A stretch of DNA of 64,000 bases from Oerskovia flava (lineage in GTDB: Bacteria > Actinomycetota > Actinomycetes > Actinomycetales > Cellulomonadaceae), in NCBI RefSeq assembly GCF_026163685.1, contig NZ_JAOXSR010000010.1, positions 1 through 64,000 on the forward strand, read 5' to 3'. The notes below the pieces were generated by a model, which saw only the letters and a program-made list of their open reading frames with translations, made no database searches and had not been told where the DNA came from. Positions 1 through 11,490 of the stretch are shown in pieces. The position numbers were made by a program, and so were the translations under genes. Within the stretch, counting starts at the first letter, position 1, and every line of letters starts with the position of its first letter.

Positions 1-34
1 GGTGGCGGCAATCCGGCCACGGATTGCCGCCACC
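1..34 (-). terminator. Hairpin downstream of ndk
   Basis: A perfect inverted repeat, arms 1-15 and 20-34 with a 4-nt loop, lies 28 bp past the ndk stop codon. The 15-bp GC-rich stem is a plausible transcription end for ndk. Whether a U-tract follows cannot be seen because the window ends here. Confidence 0.7.
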
Positions 35-62
35 GCCCCGCCCACAGCTCACGACGGAGGTG

Positions 63-515
63 TCAGAGGCCGGGGAACCAGAGGGCGATCTCGCGGGCCG
101 CGGACTCCGGGGAGTCCGAGCCGTGCACGAGGTTCTGCTGGACCCGCAGGCCCCAGTCGCGGCCGAGGTCACCACGGATCGTGCCGGGGGCGGCGGACGT
201 GGGGTTGGTCGCGCCGGCCAACGACCGGAAACCCTCGATGACGCCCTGGCCCTCGGCGACGACGCCGAGCACCGGCCCCGAGAGCATGAAGTCGACGAGC
301 GGGTCGTAGAAGGGCTTGCCCTCGTGCTCGGCGTAGTGCGCGGCGAGCAGCTCGGGGGTCGCGTCCATGAGCCGGACGGCGGCCAGGGTGTAGCCCTTGG
401 CCTCCACGCGGCGCAGGATCTCGCCCGACAGGCCCCGGCGCACGCCGTCGGGCTTGACGACGATGAGGGTTCGTTCGATGGTCTCTTCGAGTGCGGGTGC
501 TACGACGTCGGTCAT
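63..515 (-). CDS. ndk: Nucleoside diphosphate kinase
   Basis: Transfers the gamma-phosphate from ATP to other (d)NDPs through a phospho-histidine, balancing nucleotide pools in the cytosol. The 150-residue product has the family length. It opens with the ERTLIVVKPDGV strand and carries the NLVHGSDS active-site motif, with the phosphorylated His near residue 131. I chose the ATG at 515; a GTG at 524 is in frame and would add three residues. It is the last gene of the minus-strand folC/DUF4233/ndk arrangement and is followed by a strong hairpin. Identification is secure; only the start is open. Confidence 0.96.
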   Translation of the reverse strand: MTDVVAPALEETIERTLIVVKPDGVRRGLSGEILRRVEAKGYTLAAVRLMDATPELLAAHYAEHEGKPFYDPLVDFMLSGPVLGVVAEGQGVIEGFRSLAGATNPTSAAPGTIRGDLGRDWGLRVQQNLVHGSDSPESAAREIALWFPGL

Positions 516-566
516 GGCGCGCACTCTACCGGCACGAGCCTCGGCCCTCCCCGGACGCCCGGCGTC

Positions 567-1040
567 TCAGCCCACGTTCGGCGCGGTCTCCGGGTGCGAG
601 CGGTCGTACTCCGCGCGCTCCCGGTCGATGCGGCCCCCGAGCCGGAGCGAGACGATCCACAGGACGACGAAGAGCCCACCGACGACGAACATCATCGGGA
701 CGACGATCCCGCTCGCCAGCACCGGCACCTGCACGATCGACCCGGCCAGGTAGCCGCCCGGGGCCGACACGGCGCGACTGAGCACGACCAGCACCAGCGC
801 GAGCGTTCCGCCCGCGACCCAGATCGCGGTCGTCGACGGCACCCCGGCCCACCCGGCCCAGGCGTCCCGCGTTCCCGGGACCTGCCGCAGGCCGTACGCC
901 ACCAGCGTGGCGAAGAGGACGACGAACGCCTCGAGCAGCAGGGTGGTGGAGGCGAAGAGTGCCTTGGCCGGCTTCTTCCGCCTGATCCGCGGCGCGCGAG
1001 GACCGTCAGGCACGGCGGACGGGTCGGTCGTGGAGCTCAC
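567..1040 (-). CDS. DUF4233 membrane protein, FolC/Ndk neighbour
   Basis: About 157 residues with a short charged N-terminus (RIRRKKPAKALFAS) and four predicted membrane segments, matching the DUF4233 family. Its function is unknown. In Mycobacterium tuberculosis the homologue (Rv2446c) lies between folC and ndkA (known, from memory). Here ndk is still next door, but folC is 9 kb upstream and the preceding gene is an MFS pump whose stop is only 4 bp before this GTG start. The GTG at 1040 was chosen because the residues upstream are shadow translation of the pump gene. No clear ribosome-binding site of its own is visible, so it may be read through from the pump gene. Confidence 0.8.
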   Translation of the reverse strand: MSSTTDPSAVPDGPRAPRIRRKKPAKALFASTTLLLEAFVVLFATLVAYGLRQVPGTRDAWAGWAGVPSTTAIWVAGGTLALVLVVLSRAVSAPGGYLAGSIVQVPVLASGIVVPMMFVVGGLFVVLWIVSLRLGGRIDRERAEYDRSHPETAPNVG

Positions 1041-1044
1041 CGCT

Positions 1045-3412
<2,368 letters not shown>

Positions 3413-3480
3413 ATCAACTATTGTTGCACTGCCCGCAATATTTCATCTACTGCAAAGTTGTGTGTCGCGCCTCACGTGCC
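3413..3480 (-). promoter_or_regulatory. AT-rich promoter/operator region of the TetR gene
   Basis: This 68-bp gap is clearly richer in A/T than its surroundings. It holds the short palindrome CAACTATTGTTG (3415-3426) next to the start codon and an outer TTGCA/TGCAA pair further upstream. Autoregulation through such a palindrome would be usual for a TetR protein. I could not settle on one -35/-10 pair. Confidence 0.4.
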
Positions 3481-3491
3481 GCGCCTCACCC

Positions 3492-4259
3492 TCAGACCTC
3501 GCCGAAACCGCCGTCGATCGCCTCGACGACGGCGGCCAGCGCCTCGGACCCCTGCGGACCCTGCGCGGCGACGGTGAGCTCCTGACCGCCGGTGGCACCG
3601 AGCTTCATGAGCTCCAGGACGCTCGCCCCGTTGACGCCGTCGATCGTCACGGAGGCGTCGAAGCCGGCGATCATCCGGGCGAGCAGCGCCGCCGGGCGGG
3701 CGTGCAGCCCGAGCGGGTTGCGCAGCACGACCGTCCGCGACAGGTCTCCCGGCTCCGGCGCGAGGGCATCGCGCTCTTGCCCCGCCTGCTCGACCGCCGC
3801 GTCCAACGACGCGAACGTCCCCCCGGCATGCTCTGCGGACATCAGGACCTCCTCCAGCGAACCGCCACCGTGCGCCGTCACCGCTGCCGCGACCGCCCCC
3901 TCGACGAACGGGGCGTCGGCGAGGCGGACCCTGCCGTCCAGCTCGTCGTCGAGCTCGATCACCGACTCGACCGTCATCACCGCCGAACCGAGGTCGGCGA
4001 TCACCACCACACCGTCGGCGTCGGCCGCAGCCTCGCCCACCGCGGCCGAGACGCGGTCGTAGCTCGTCCCCAGACCACCGTCGTCCCGCCCGCCGGCCGC
4101 GAGCAGCACGACCCCGGGCGCCATCTGGGCGGCGAGCTCGACAGCACCCTGCGCGAGACGCTCGGAGTGCGAGACGAGCACGAGCGCGATCCTGGCCCGC
4201 GCGCCCTGCCCGGCGGTGCCCGCCGGCCTGTGCACGGTGGCCTGCGACGACTCACTCAT
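3492..4259 (-). CDS. dhaM: PTS-dependent dihydroxyacetone kinase, DhaM subunit with fused HPr domain
   Basis: Relays phosphate from the PTS to DhaL-bound ADP, so that dihydroxyacetone is phosphorylated at the expense of PEP. The 255-residue protein has an EIIA(mannose)-type domain, residues 20-150, with the probable phospho-His at 31 in LVSHSERLA. A second, HPr-like domain, residues 180-255, has NPLGLHARPA with His186. E. coli DhaM also has an EI-like segment; that part is absent here, so an external Enzyme I would be needed. It overlaps the end of dhaL by 8 bp, which implies translational coupling in dhaK-dhaL-dhaM. Confidence 0.93.
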   Translation of the reverse strand: MSESSQATVHRPAGTAGQGARARIALVLVSHSERLAQGAVELAAQMAPGVVLLAAGGRDDGGLGTSYDRVSAAVGEAAADADGVVVIADLGSAVMTVESVIELDDELDGRVRLADAPFVEGAVAAAVTAHGGGSLEEVLMSAEHAGGTFASLDAAVEQAGQERDALAPEPGDLSRTVVLRNPLGLHARPAALLARMIAGFDASVTIDGVNGASVLELMKLGATGGQELTVAAQGPQGSEALAAVVEAIDGGFGEV

Positions 4260-4914
4260 CGGGCGTCGCGGCGACCGGGTCGGCGGTCTCCACCGCGGCG
4301 AGCGCGGCTGCGAGGATCAACGCCGTGGACGTGGCGCCGGGGTCCTGGTGACCTGCGCTGCGCTCGCCCAGGTAGGACGCCCGGCCCTTGGTCGCGACGA
4401 GCGGGATCGTCGCTTCCGCCCCCTCCCGCGCTGCCGCGACGGCCGCGGCCAGGACCTGCGTGGTGCCCGCTCCCTGGCCGGCCGCGGCCTCCGCGGCGTC
4501 GACGGCGGGATGCCAGGCGTCCACCATCGTCTTCTCCCCCGGCGACGCCTTGCCGCGCGCGGTGATGCCCTCGAGCGCGCCCTCGAGCAGCGCGACCACA
4601 CCGTGCGGGTCGAGCTCAGCGAGGCCCGTGACCTTCGCCGCGCGCAGGTACGCCGTCCCGTAGAGCGGCCCCGCCGCACCACCGACGGAGGACATGAGCG
4701 TCGTGGCGACCAGCTTGAGGACGTCGCCGATCTGCTCCGGCGGGTCGACGGTGTCGAGCTTCGCGAGCACGGCCTGGAACCCTCGGTTGAGGTTCTCGCC
4801 GTGGTCGCCGTCACCGATCTGACGGTCCAGCTCGGTCAGCTCAGCCTTGGACCGTGCGATCTCCTGCGCCGTCAAGCGCGTCCATCGCAGTGCCCACGCC
4901 ACGTCCAACGTCAT
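4252..4914 (-). CDS. dhaL: Dihydroxyacetone kinase ADP-binding subunit DhaL
   Basis: The nucleotide-binding subunit of the PEP-dependent dihydroxyacetone kinase. In this system ADP stays bound as a cofactor and is rephosphorylated by DhaM. The 220-residue product shows the metal-binding motif IGDGDHGENLNRG (33-45), the VGGAAGPLYGT glycine-rich segment and the TKGRASYLGERSAGHQDPG motif near the C-terminus. All three are characteristic of DhaL. It is the middle gene of the operon, 90 bp after dhaK and overlapping dhaM. Confidence 0.95.
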   Translation of the reverse strand: MTLDVAWALRWTRLTAQEIARSKAELTELDRQIGDGDHGENLNRGFQAVLAKLDTVDPPEQIGDVLKLVATTLMSSVGGAAGPLYGTAYLRAAKVTGLAELDPHGVVALLEGALEGITARGKASPGEKTMVDAWHPAVDAAEAAAGQGAGTTQVLAAAVAAAREGAEATIPLVATKGRASYLGERSAGHQDPGATSTALILAAALAAVETADPVAATPDE

Positions 4915-5004
4915 ACCCCACCCTCTCCTCGCGCGGTGGACCCACCCTGGTCGGGCAGGTCGCCACGCACGGCCGACCGGCCGTCGGTCGGCCGGCCACG
5001 GACG

Positions 5005-6000
5005 TCACCATCGCAGAGCAGCGGTGTGCACCGGCGCGTCCCAGAGGGTCTCGAGCTCGTCGTCCAACCGCAGCACGGTGATCGACGCGCCCTGCATCTC
5101 CAGGGACGTCACGTAGTTGCCCACGAGCGACCGCGACACGACGACGCCGCGCTCCTCGAGGAGCGTCCTCGCTCGACGATAGACGACGTACAGCTCCGAG
5201 GAGGGCGTACCGCCCATTCCGTTAACGAACAGCAACACACGTTCGCCGGTCCCCAGGGAGAGGTCCTCGGCCACCGGGTCGAGGAGCATCTGGGTGATCT
5301 CGTCCGCGGTCGCGAGCGGGGCACGGTGGCGGCCGGGCTCCCCGTGGATGCCGATCCCGATCTCCACCTCGTCGTCCCCGAGGTCGAAGCTGGACTTGCC
5401 GACGTGCGGGACCGTGCAGGCCGTCAGCGCGACGCCCATGCTGCGGACGTTCGCCACGACCTTCCCGGCGATCTCGGTGACAGCACCCAGGTCGTCGCCG
5501 CGCTCGGCGGCCGCCCCGGCGATCTTCTCGACGGCGACCGTCCCCGCCACACCACGACGTCCGGCCGTGTAGAGGGAGTCCTCCACGGCGACGTCGTCGT
5601 TGACGAGGATGCTCGTGGCCTGCGACCCCTCGGCCTCGACGAGCTCGAGCGCGGTCTCGAAGTTCAGCACGTCGCCCGTGTAGTTCTTGACGATCGCGAG
5701 GACGCCGGCCCCCGAGTCGGCCGCCAGCAGCGCCGGCGCGATCTGGTCGGGCGTGGGTGAGGTGAACACCGCACCCGGCACCGCGGCGTCGAGCATCCCG
5801 ACGCCGACGAAACCGGCGTGCAGGGGCTCGTGCCCGGATCCGCCGCCCGAGACCAGGCCGACCTTCCCGGGCACGGCGCCGCCGACGCGCGAGACGTAGT
5901 GCGGGGAGAGGTGGACCTGGACGAGGTCGGCGTGCGCGAGCCCGAAGCCCTCGAGGGTCTCGGTGACCGCGTCCTGCGGGTCGTTCAGCAGCTTCTTCAC
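5005..6000 (-). CDS. dhaK: Dihydroxyacetone kinase substrate-binding subunit DhaK
   Basis: Binds dihydroxyacetone covalently as a hemiaminal and receives phosphate from DhaL, giving dihydroxyacetone phosphate for glycolysis. The product is 331 residues. It has the glycine-rich SGGGSGHEPLHAGF segment (51-64) and the catalytic histidine in GIGIHGEPGR (His219), the residue that binds the substrate. The GTG at 6000 is preferred over an ATG about 100 bp upstream. GAAGGG lies just ahead of the GTG, and the family begins with KKLLNDP. It is the first gene of dhaKLM; the 130-bp gap upstream probably holds the promoter. Confidence 0.95.
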   Translation of the reverse strand: MKKLLNDPQDAVTETLEGFGLAHADLVQVHLSPHYVSRVGGAVPGKVGLVSGGGSGHEPLHAGFVGVGMLDAAVPGAVFTSPTPDQIAPALLAADSGAGVLAIVKNYTGDVLNFETALELVEAEGSQATSILVNDDVAVEDSLYTAGRRGVAGTVAVEKIAGAAAERGDDLGAVTEIAGKVVANVRSMGVALTACTVPHVGKSSFDLGDDEVEIGIGIHGEPGRHRAPLATADEITQMLLDPVAEDLSLGTGERVLLFVNGMGGTPSSELYVVYRRARTLLEERGVVVSRSLVGNYVTSLEMQGASITVLRLDDELETLWDAPVHTAALRW

Positions 6001-6130
6001 AGCGCATCCCTTCGTCGGACTGCCGCGCGCTCGTTCGCCCGGCCGGCGGCGTCCTCGGTGGCGCACCGGCGGGCACGGAACGCTGATGCCTCCATCAAAC
6101 ACCCCTGGCGGCGCGCGCGCACCGGTTCGC

Positions 6131-6889
6131 TCACACGTAGTAGGCGGCGAGCGGTGCGCCCGCGACGTCGTGCACCGCGATGTCCATGTCGTAGACCGCG
6201 TGGAGGGCCTCGGGCGTCATGATCTGCGCGGGCGTCCCCTGCACCACCACGGCACCGTCCCGCATCGCGACGACCCGGTCGGAGTACGCGGCGGCGAAGT
6301 TGATGTCGTGCAGGACGACCACGACGGTGCGCCCCAGCTCGTCGGCCGCCCGGCGCATCATCCGCATCATCTGGCGCGCGTGCTTCATGTCCAGGTTGTT
6401 GAGCGGCTCGTCGAGGAGGACGTACTCGGTGTCCTGGGCGAGGACCATCGCCACGTGGGCGCGCTGACGCTGACCGCCGGAGAGCTGGTCGAGGAACCTC
6501 CCGGCGAGGTCGGTGAGGCCGAGGTGCTCCAGCGCGGCGTCGACGTGCGCCTCGTCGGTGGTCGTCAGCCGCCCCCGCGAGTGCGGGTAGCGCCCGAACG
6601 CCACGAGGTCGCGCACCGTGAGCCGGACCGTGAGGTGGTTCTCCTGGCGCAGCACCGCGAGCCGGCGGGCGAGCACGTCACCGGGGGTGCTCGCCACGTC
6701 GTGGCCGTCCACGAGCACGCTGCCCGCGTCGGCCGGCAGGAGGCGCGCGACGATCGACAGGAGCGTCGACTTCCCGGCGCCGTTGGGCCCGATGATCGAG
6801 ACGAGACCACCCGCCGGCAGGGTGAGCTCGACGTCGTCGACCACGACCGTGCGCCCGTAGCGCTTGGTGACGGACCGGACCTCGATCAT
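6131..6889 (-). CDS. Iron-siderophore ABC transporter ATP-binding protein
   Basis: The 252-residue cytoplasmic ATPase of a FepC/YclP-type importer. It has Walker A GPNGAGKST (34-42), the signature LSGGQRQRAHVAMVLAQ, Walker B YVLLDEPLNNLD and the switch His in VVLHDINFA. The ATG at 6889 overlaps the upstream permease stop as ATGA, so the two are translationally coupled. It is the last gene of the four-gene minus-strand importer operon and should share its iron-dependent promoter near 10040. Confidence 0.95.
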   Translation of the reverse strand: MIEVRSVTKRYGRTVVVDDVELTLPAGGLVSIIGPNGAGKSTLLSIVARLLPADAGSVLVDGHDVASTPGDVLARRLAVLRQENHLTVRLTVRDLVAFGRYPHSRGRLTTTDEAHVDAALEHLGLTDLAGRFLDQLSGGQRQRAHVAMVLAQDTEYVLLDEPLNNLDMKHARQMMRMMRRAADELGRTVVVVLHDINFAAAYSDRVVAMRDGAVVVQGTPAQIMTPEALHAVYDMDIAVHDVAGAPLAAYYV

Positions 6890-7923
6890 CGGCCACGACC
6901 TCCGGCCACGAGCAGGGCGATGAACACGATGCCTCCCAGGAACTCGACGACGACGCTGAGGACGGTCCCCGCGTCGAGCAGGTGCTCGAGGACCGCCTGG
7001 CCACCCACCAGGACCACGACGGCCAGGAGCACGGCGACCGGCAGGGTCACCGCGTGCCGGTGGGAACCGGCCACCAGGTAGGCGAGGTTCGCCACGAGCA
7101 GGCCGAAGAAGGTGATGGGCCCCACCAGGGCCGTGGACACCGAGACGAGCAGCCCGACCGCGAGCAGGAGCGACAGGACCGCCCGCCGGTGGTCGACACC
7201 CAGCGCGACGGCGTGCGCGCGCCCCAGCAGCAGGACGTCCAGCTCGCGGCGCCTGCTCCACAACCAGGCGCACGTGACGGCCACGACGACGGCCGAGATC
7301 GCCAGGAGCTGCGGGTCGACCGCGCCGAAGCTCGCGAACAGTCGCGACTGGAGCACCGCGAACTCGTTCGGGTCGATGAGCCGCTGCACGAGGGCGGACA
7401 AGCTGCGGAAGAGCACGCCGAAGACCACACCGACCAGGACCAGCAGGTGCAGGCTGCGCCGTGCGCCCCCGAAGAGCCAGAAGAACAGGGCGGTGGACGC
7501 CCCGAGCATCACGACCACCTCGACACCGAACTGCAGCGGGACGGGGACCTGGTTCAGGGCGATCGAGCCGAGGCCGAGCACCGCGAGCGACTGGATGAGG
7601 ACGAACAGGGCGTCGAAGCCCATGATCGACGGCGTGAGGATGCGGTTCTCCGTGAGGGTCTGGAAGACCACGGTGGAGACCGCCACGGCTGCGCCCACGA
7701 CCGCCAGCGCCGCGAGGCGCCTCCCCCGGAAGGGCAGGACGAAGTCCCAGCTGCCGCGGGCCTCCAGCACGAGGTAGGCGGCGCACGCGCCGAGCGCGAG
7801 CAGCACGAGGCCGACGAGGACGAGCGTCGTGCGGCGCGACGGGGCGGCGCCGGTGCGGGCCTGTGGCGCGGCGGACGTCGCGGCGGTCGAGGTGAGCCCA
7901 CGCACCGACGGGTCAGCCGACAT
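6886..7923 (-). CDS. Iron-siderophore ABC transporter permease (FecCD family)
   Basis: A 345-residue integral membrane subunit with about nine to ten hydrophobic segments and FecCD hallmarks, including LTENRILTPSIMGFDALF and the GPITFFGLLVANLAYL loop that contacts the ATPase. The closest recognisable set is the YclNOPQ/CeuBCDE group (petrobactin or enterobactin-type importers); the ligand is inferred only at class level. It overlaps the first permease gene by 11 bp and the ATPase by 4 bp. Confidence 0.93.
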   Translation of the reverse strand: MSADPSVRGLTSTAATSAAPQARTGAAPSRRTTLVLVGLVLLALGACAAYLVLEARGSWDFVLPFRGRRLAALAVVGAAVAVSTVVFQTLTENRILTPSIMGFDALFVLIQSLAVLGLGSIALNQVPVPLQFGVEVVVMLGASTALFFWLFGGARRSLHLLVLVGVVFGVLFRSLSALVQRLIDPNEFAVLQSRLFASFGAVDPQLLAISAVVVAVTCAWLWSRRRELDVLLLGRAHAVALGVDHRRAVLSLLLAVGLLVSVSTALVGPITFFGLLVANLAYLVAGSHRHAVTLPVAVLLAVVVLVGGQAVLEHLLDAGTVLSVVVEFLGGIVFIALLVAGGRGR

Positions 7924-8950
7924 CCGTGGACCTCCGCAGGAGCAGGTAGAGGAAGGCCGCGGCTCCGACGACCCCCATGACGACGCCGATGGGGACCTCG
8001 TACGGGTAGCGGACGACGCGCCCGACGACGTCGCACACGAGCACCAGGCCCGCGCCGAGGAGCGCGACCCACGGCAGCGAACGGCGCAGGTTGTCCCCCG
8101 CGAGCAGGCTGACGACGTTGGGCACGACGAGCCCGAGGAACGGCAGGGCGCCGACGACCACCACGACGATCGCGCTGGCCACCGACACGATCCCGAGGCC
8201 GAGGGCCATGACGGTCCGGTAGCTCAGCCCGAGGCCGGTCGCGACGTCGCGACCCATGCCGACCACGGTGAACCGGTCGGCGGTGACGTACACGACGAGC
8301 GTGAGCACGGCGACGGCCCACAGCAGCTCGTACCGGCCGGCCACGATGCCCGAGAAGTCGCCGGTCATCCAGCTCGACAGCGTCTGCAGGAGGTCGGCGC
8401 GGTAGGCGATGAAGGTGGACACCGCGCCGATGACGCCGGAGAGCATGAGCCCCAGCAGGGGGACGGTGACGACCGAGCGCACGGGGACCGACCGCAGCAC
8501 GCCGAGGAACAGCAGGGTGCCGGCGAGCGCGGCGACGGCAGCGACGGCCAGCTTGCCGGGCAGCGCCATGCCCGGCGCGAGGAGGGTCACGACGAGCAGG
8601 CCGAGGCCGGCGGACTCGGTCGTGCCGATGGTCGAGGGCTCGACGAAGCGGTTCCGCACGAGCATCTGGATGACGACGCCGGTCACGGCCATGGTCGACC
8701 CCGCGAGGAGGATCGCGGCGGTGCGGGGCAGCCGCGAGAGCAGCAGGACGTCGCGCGCGGTGCCCTCGTCGGCGAGCAGCGAGCCGAGCCGGACGTCGCT
8801 GACGCCGACGAAGGTGCTGAGGACGGCGAGGACCGCGAGCAGGACGCACGTGGCGGTCAGCCAGAGGCGTCGTCGCCCGGCGCGCGGCGCCCGCGCAGGG
8901 GTCTGCGCGGGCGCCACGTCCTGCGTGGCGAGCGGTGGTGCGGTCGTCAC
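7913..8950 (-). CDS. Iron-siderophore ABC transporter permease (FecCD family), first subunit
   Basis: A 345-residue partner of the second permease. About 30 N-terminal residues are cytoplasmic and Pro/Ala-rich; nine to ten membrane segments follow. SRLPRTAAILLAGSTMAVTG and VGALPFLGLVVPN are typical FecCD segments. The gene lies 46 bp after the binding-protein gene and overlaps the next permease. Two different permease genes in tandem fit a heterodimeric channel. Confidence 0.93.
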   Translation of the reverse strand: MTTAPPLATQDVAPAQTPARAPRAGRRRLWLTATCVLLAVLAVLSTFVGVSDVRLGSLLADEGTARDVLLLSRLPRTAAILLAGSTMAVTGVVIQMLVRNRFVEPSTIGTTESAGLGLLVVTLLAPGMALPGKLAVAAVAALAGTLLFLGVLRSVPVRSVVTVPLLGLMLSGVIGAVSTFIAYRADLLQTLSSWMTGDFSGIVAGRYELLWAVAVLTLVVYVTADRFTVVGMGRDVATGLGLSYRTVMALGLGIVSVASAIVVVVVGALPFLGLVVPNVVSLLAGDNLRRSLPWVALLGAGLVLVCDVVGRVVRYPYEVPIGVVMGVVGAAAFLYLLLRRSTDVG

Positions 8951-8996
8951 GGTCGGCGAGGGGTGGGGTGCACGGGGGACGTGTGCCGGACGGCGG

Positions 8997-9971
8997 TCAG
9001 GAGGTCCCGAGCGCGCCGGCGACCTCGTCGGTCATCTGCTGCAGCGTCGGCAGCCCGCCGTTGACGATGTACCAGCTCACCGGGTCGACGTAGACGACCT
9101 GGCCGGACTCCCAGGCGGAGGTGCGGTGGATGATCTCGTTGTCGAGCACGGCCTCGGCGCTCTGCGTGCCCTCCCCCGTGGCGGCGTCGCGGTCGACGAC
9201 GAACAGCCAGTCGGGGTCGACGTCCAGGACGAACTCGAACGAGACGGCCTCGCCGTGGGTGGCCTCCTCGACGTCCTCGACGGCCGGCGTGACGCCGAGG
9301 TCGTCGTGCAGGAACCCGAACCGGGAGCCGGGTCCGTAGGCGGTGATCTCGCCCGCCGAGGTCAGCAGGATGAGCGCGTTCCCTGCGTCCGGAGCCGCCG
9401 CGGCGACCTCCTCGATCGACGTGTCGAGCGTCGCGACCATGTCCGCGATCTCATCCTCCTTGTCGAAGATCTCCCCGAGGGTGCTCGCGCCCTCGACGAC
9501 GCTCGTGCGGAAGTCGGTCCAGTCGTTGGAGAGGTCGATCGTCGGCGCGATCCGGCTCAGCTCGGGCAGGGCCTCGGACGAGCGCCCGGCGACGATGATG
9601 AGGTCCGGCTCGGCCGCGTTGACGACCTCGTAGTCGGGCTCGAAGAGGGTGCCGATGTCGAGGACGTCGTCGGCCGCGTAGTGGGCGTACTGCTCGGGCA
9701 GGTTGGACTTGGGCACACCCGCGACCTCGACGCCGAACGCGTCGAGCACCGTGAGCGACGCGATGTCGAACGTCAGCACCGTCTGGGGCTCGAGCGGCAC
9801 CTCGGTGCTGCCCTGTGCGTGCTCGACCGTGATGGTCCGTGCGGCGGGCTGCTCGTCCGTCGTGCTCTCGGCGGACGACCCGCCGTCGGTCGCGCTGCCG
9901 CACGCGCCGGCGATCAGCGCGACGACGGCGATCGTCGTCGCGGTACGAAGGGTTCGTGCGGTGCTGGTCAC
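8997..9971 (-). CDS. Siderophore-binding lipoprotein of the ABC importer (YclQ/CeuE-like)
   Basis: Captures ferric siderophore outside the membrane and hands it to the FecCD permeases. The 324-residue product has a signal peptide ending in a lipobox (LIAGAC, lipidated Cys24), then a periplasmic-binding fold of the FatB/CeuE/YclQ group, seen in FDIASLTVLDAFGVEVAGVPK-like and LIIVAGRSSEALPELS segments. The start is GTG 9971 with GGGAG seven bases upstream. It is the first gene of the importer operon, immediately downstream of two overlapping iron boxes. Confidence 0.93.
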   Translation of the reverse strand: MTSTARTLRTATTIAVVALIAGACGSATDGGSSAESTTDEQPAARTITVEHAQGSTEVPLEPQTVLTFDIASLTVLDAFGVEVAGVPKSNLPEQYAHYAADDVLDIGTLFEPDYEVVNAAEPDLIIVAGRSSEALPELSRIAPTIDLSNDWTDFRTSVVEGASTLGEIFDKEDEIADMVATLDTSIEEVAAAAPDAGNALILLTSAGEITAYGPGSRFGFLHDDLGVTPAVEDVEEATHGEAVSFEFVLDVDPDWLFVVDRDAATGEGTQSAEAVLDNEIIHRTSAWESGQVVYVDPVSWYIVNGGLPTLQQMTDEVAGALGTS

Positions 9972-10017
9972 GGAGGTCTCCCAGGTCCGGTCGACCCGAG
10001 ATCGGTCGACTCGCGAA

Positions 10018-10058
10018 TAAGCCTCCCCTAACCTAGGGAAGCCTTACCTTCCTCGCAA
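10018..10058 (-). promoter_or_regulatory. Iron-regulated promoter with two overlapping DtxR/IdeR-like boxes
   Basis: On the minus strand a -35 TTGCGA (10053-10058) and a -10 TAGGTT (10030-10035) are 17 bp apart. Box 1 (10033-10051) and box 2 (10018-10036) each match 13 of 19 positions of the classical TTAGGTTAGGCTAACCTAA consensus. They are offset by 15 bp and together cover the spacer and the -10. The direct repeat AAGCCT (10019-10024, 10039-10044) reflects the same duplication. Iron-loaded DtxR/IdeR binding here would block transcription of the importer. Confidence 0.75.
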
Positions 10059-10086
10059 ACCTCAGACCCCGAATGTGACGCGAACC

Positions 10087-11490
10087 TCACCCGCCGGGGC
10101 GCAGCAGCGCGCGGGCGTCGGCCGCCGTGATGACCGACCCCGTCACGAGGACCCCCGTGCCGGTGCCCACACCCACCGCGTCGTCCCGCTCGGCGAGGTC
10201 GACCGCGATCGCGAGCGCCTCGTCGAGCCGCTCCGCGCTGCGCACCCGGTCCTCGCCGAAGACCTCCGACGCGAGCTCGGCCAGGTCCGTGACGTCGGCG
10301 GAGCGCTCGGCGCTGTTGCGCGTGACGACGATCTCCGCGAGCACCGGCTCGAGCACCGTCAGCAGGTGCTCGGCGTCCTTGTCCGCCATAATCGCCACCA
10401 CCCCGACGAGGCGGTGGAAGTCGAAGGCCTCGTCGAGCGCCGCGACGAGCGCGTGCGCCCCGGCGGGGTTGTGCGCCGCGTCGACCAGGACCGTCGGGCT
10501 GGAGCGCACCACCTCGAGACGACCGGGCGACGTCGCGTCCCCGAACGCCGCCTCGACGATCGGGCCCGCGAGCGCGCCGCCGCCGGTCAGGAGCGCCTCG
10601 GTCGCGGCGAGCGCGAGCAGCGCGTTGTGCGCCTGGTGCGCGCCGTGCAGCGGCAGGAAGATCTCCGTGTAGAGCCCGCCGGGGGTCCGCAGGTCGACCA
10701 GCTGTCCGCCGACCGCCACGCGCCGGGCGGCCACGGCGAGCTCCAGGCCCTCCCGCAGGACGCGGGCGCCCCGCGCGGCGCTGCGCTCGAGCACCACGGA
10801 CTCGACCTCGGGCTCCTGCTCGGCGAGCACGACCGTCGCGCCGTCCTTGACGATCCCCGCCTTGACGGTCGCGATCTCGCCCAGCGTGTGGCCCAGCCAG
10901 CGCTCGTGGTCCATCGCCACCGGCGTGACGACCGCGACCTCGCCGTCCACGACGTTGGTGGAGTCCCACTCCCCGCCGAGGCCGACCTCGATGATCGCCA
11001 CGTCGATCGGCGCGTCAGCGAACGTCGCGAACGCGAGGACCGTCAGCACCTCGAAGAAGCTCAGGCGGGACTGGCCGTCGGCGACGAGCTCGTCGTCGAC
11101 GATCTGGACGTAGGGGTAGACGTCCTCCCACATCTCGAGGAACCGGCGGGCGCTGATCGGCTCGCCGTCGATCGCGATGCGCTCCGTGACGCTCTTCAGG
11201 TGCGGGCTCGTGAACAGGCCCGTGCGCAGACCGTGCTCGCGCACGAGCCGCTCGGTCATCCGCGCCGTGCTCGTCTTGCCGTTGGTCCCGGTGATGTGGA
11301 TCGAGCGGAACGCGTGCTGCGGGTCGCCGAGGATGTCGACGACGCGGCGCACCCTGTCGAGCGTGGGCTCGATGTCGTGCTCGGGTGCGCGCGCCATGAT
11401 GTGCGCGTACACGCGGGCGAGGTCCTCGGTGGCCTGCTCGTCCTCGGCGCGCTCGCGTGCGGACCGCTGCGGGTTCCCCGACGGGCTCAT
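10087..11490 (-). CDS. folC: Bifunctional folylpolyglutamate synthase / dihydrofolate synthase
   Basis: Adds glutamate to dihydropteroate and extends the folate polyglutamate tail, using ATP. The 467-residue product has the Mur-ligase-like P-loop [10 protein letters not shown] (66-75). The [15 protein letters not shown] and [10 protein letters not shown] segments and the C-terminal DAAHNPAGA motif are typical of FolC. The ATG at 11490 overlaps the ileS stop as ATGA, so folC is coupled to ileS. DUF4233 and ndk, which usually follow folC in relatives, are displaced by about 9 kb here. Confidence 0.95.
   Translation of the reverse strand: MSPSGNPQRSARERAEDEQATEDLARVYAHIMARAPEHDIEPTLDRVRRVVDILGDPQHAFRSIHITGTNGKTSTARMTERLVREHGLRTGLFTSPHLKSVTERIAIDGEPISARRFLEMWEDVYPYVQIVDDELVADGQSRLSFFEVLTVLAFATFADAPIDVAIIEVGLGGEWDSTNVVDGEVAVVTPVAMDHERWLGHTLGEIATVKAGIVKDGATVVLAEQEPEVESVVLERSAARGARVLREGLELAVAARRVAVGGQLVDLRTPGGLYTEIFLPLHGAHQAHNALLALAATEALLTGGGALAGPIVEAAFGDATSPGRLEVVRSSPTVLVDAAHNPAGAHALVAALDEAFDFHRLVGVVAIMADKDAEHLLTVLEPVLAEIVVTRNSAERSADVTDLAELASEVFGEDRVRSAERLDEALAIAVDLAERDDAVGVGTGTGVLVTGSVITAADARALLRPGG

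Noticed and set aside
6001-6130. A catabolite-repression type operator before dhaK
   Set aside because: Only a short GATG-GAGG-CATC palindrome is visible and it overlaps no clear promoter; too weak to call.
10033-10051. The possibility that the iron boxes also control folC
   Set aside because: folC lies upstream on the same strand and ends at 10087; it is coupled to ileS by an ATGA overlap, so the boxes can only act on the importer.
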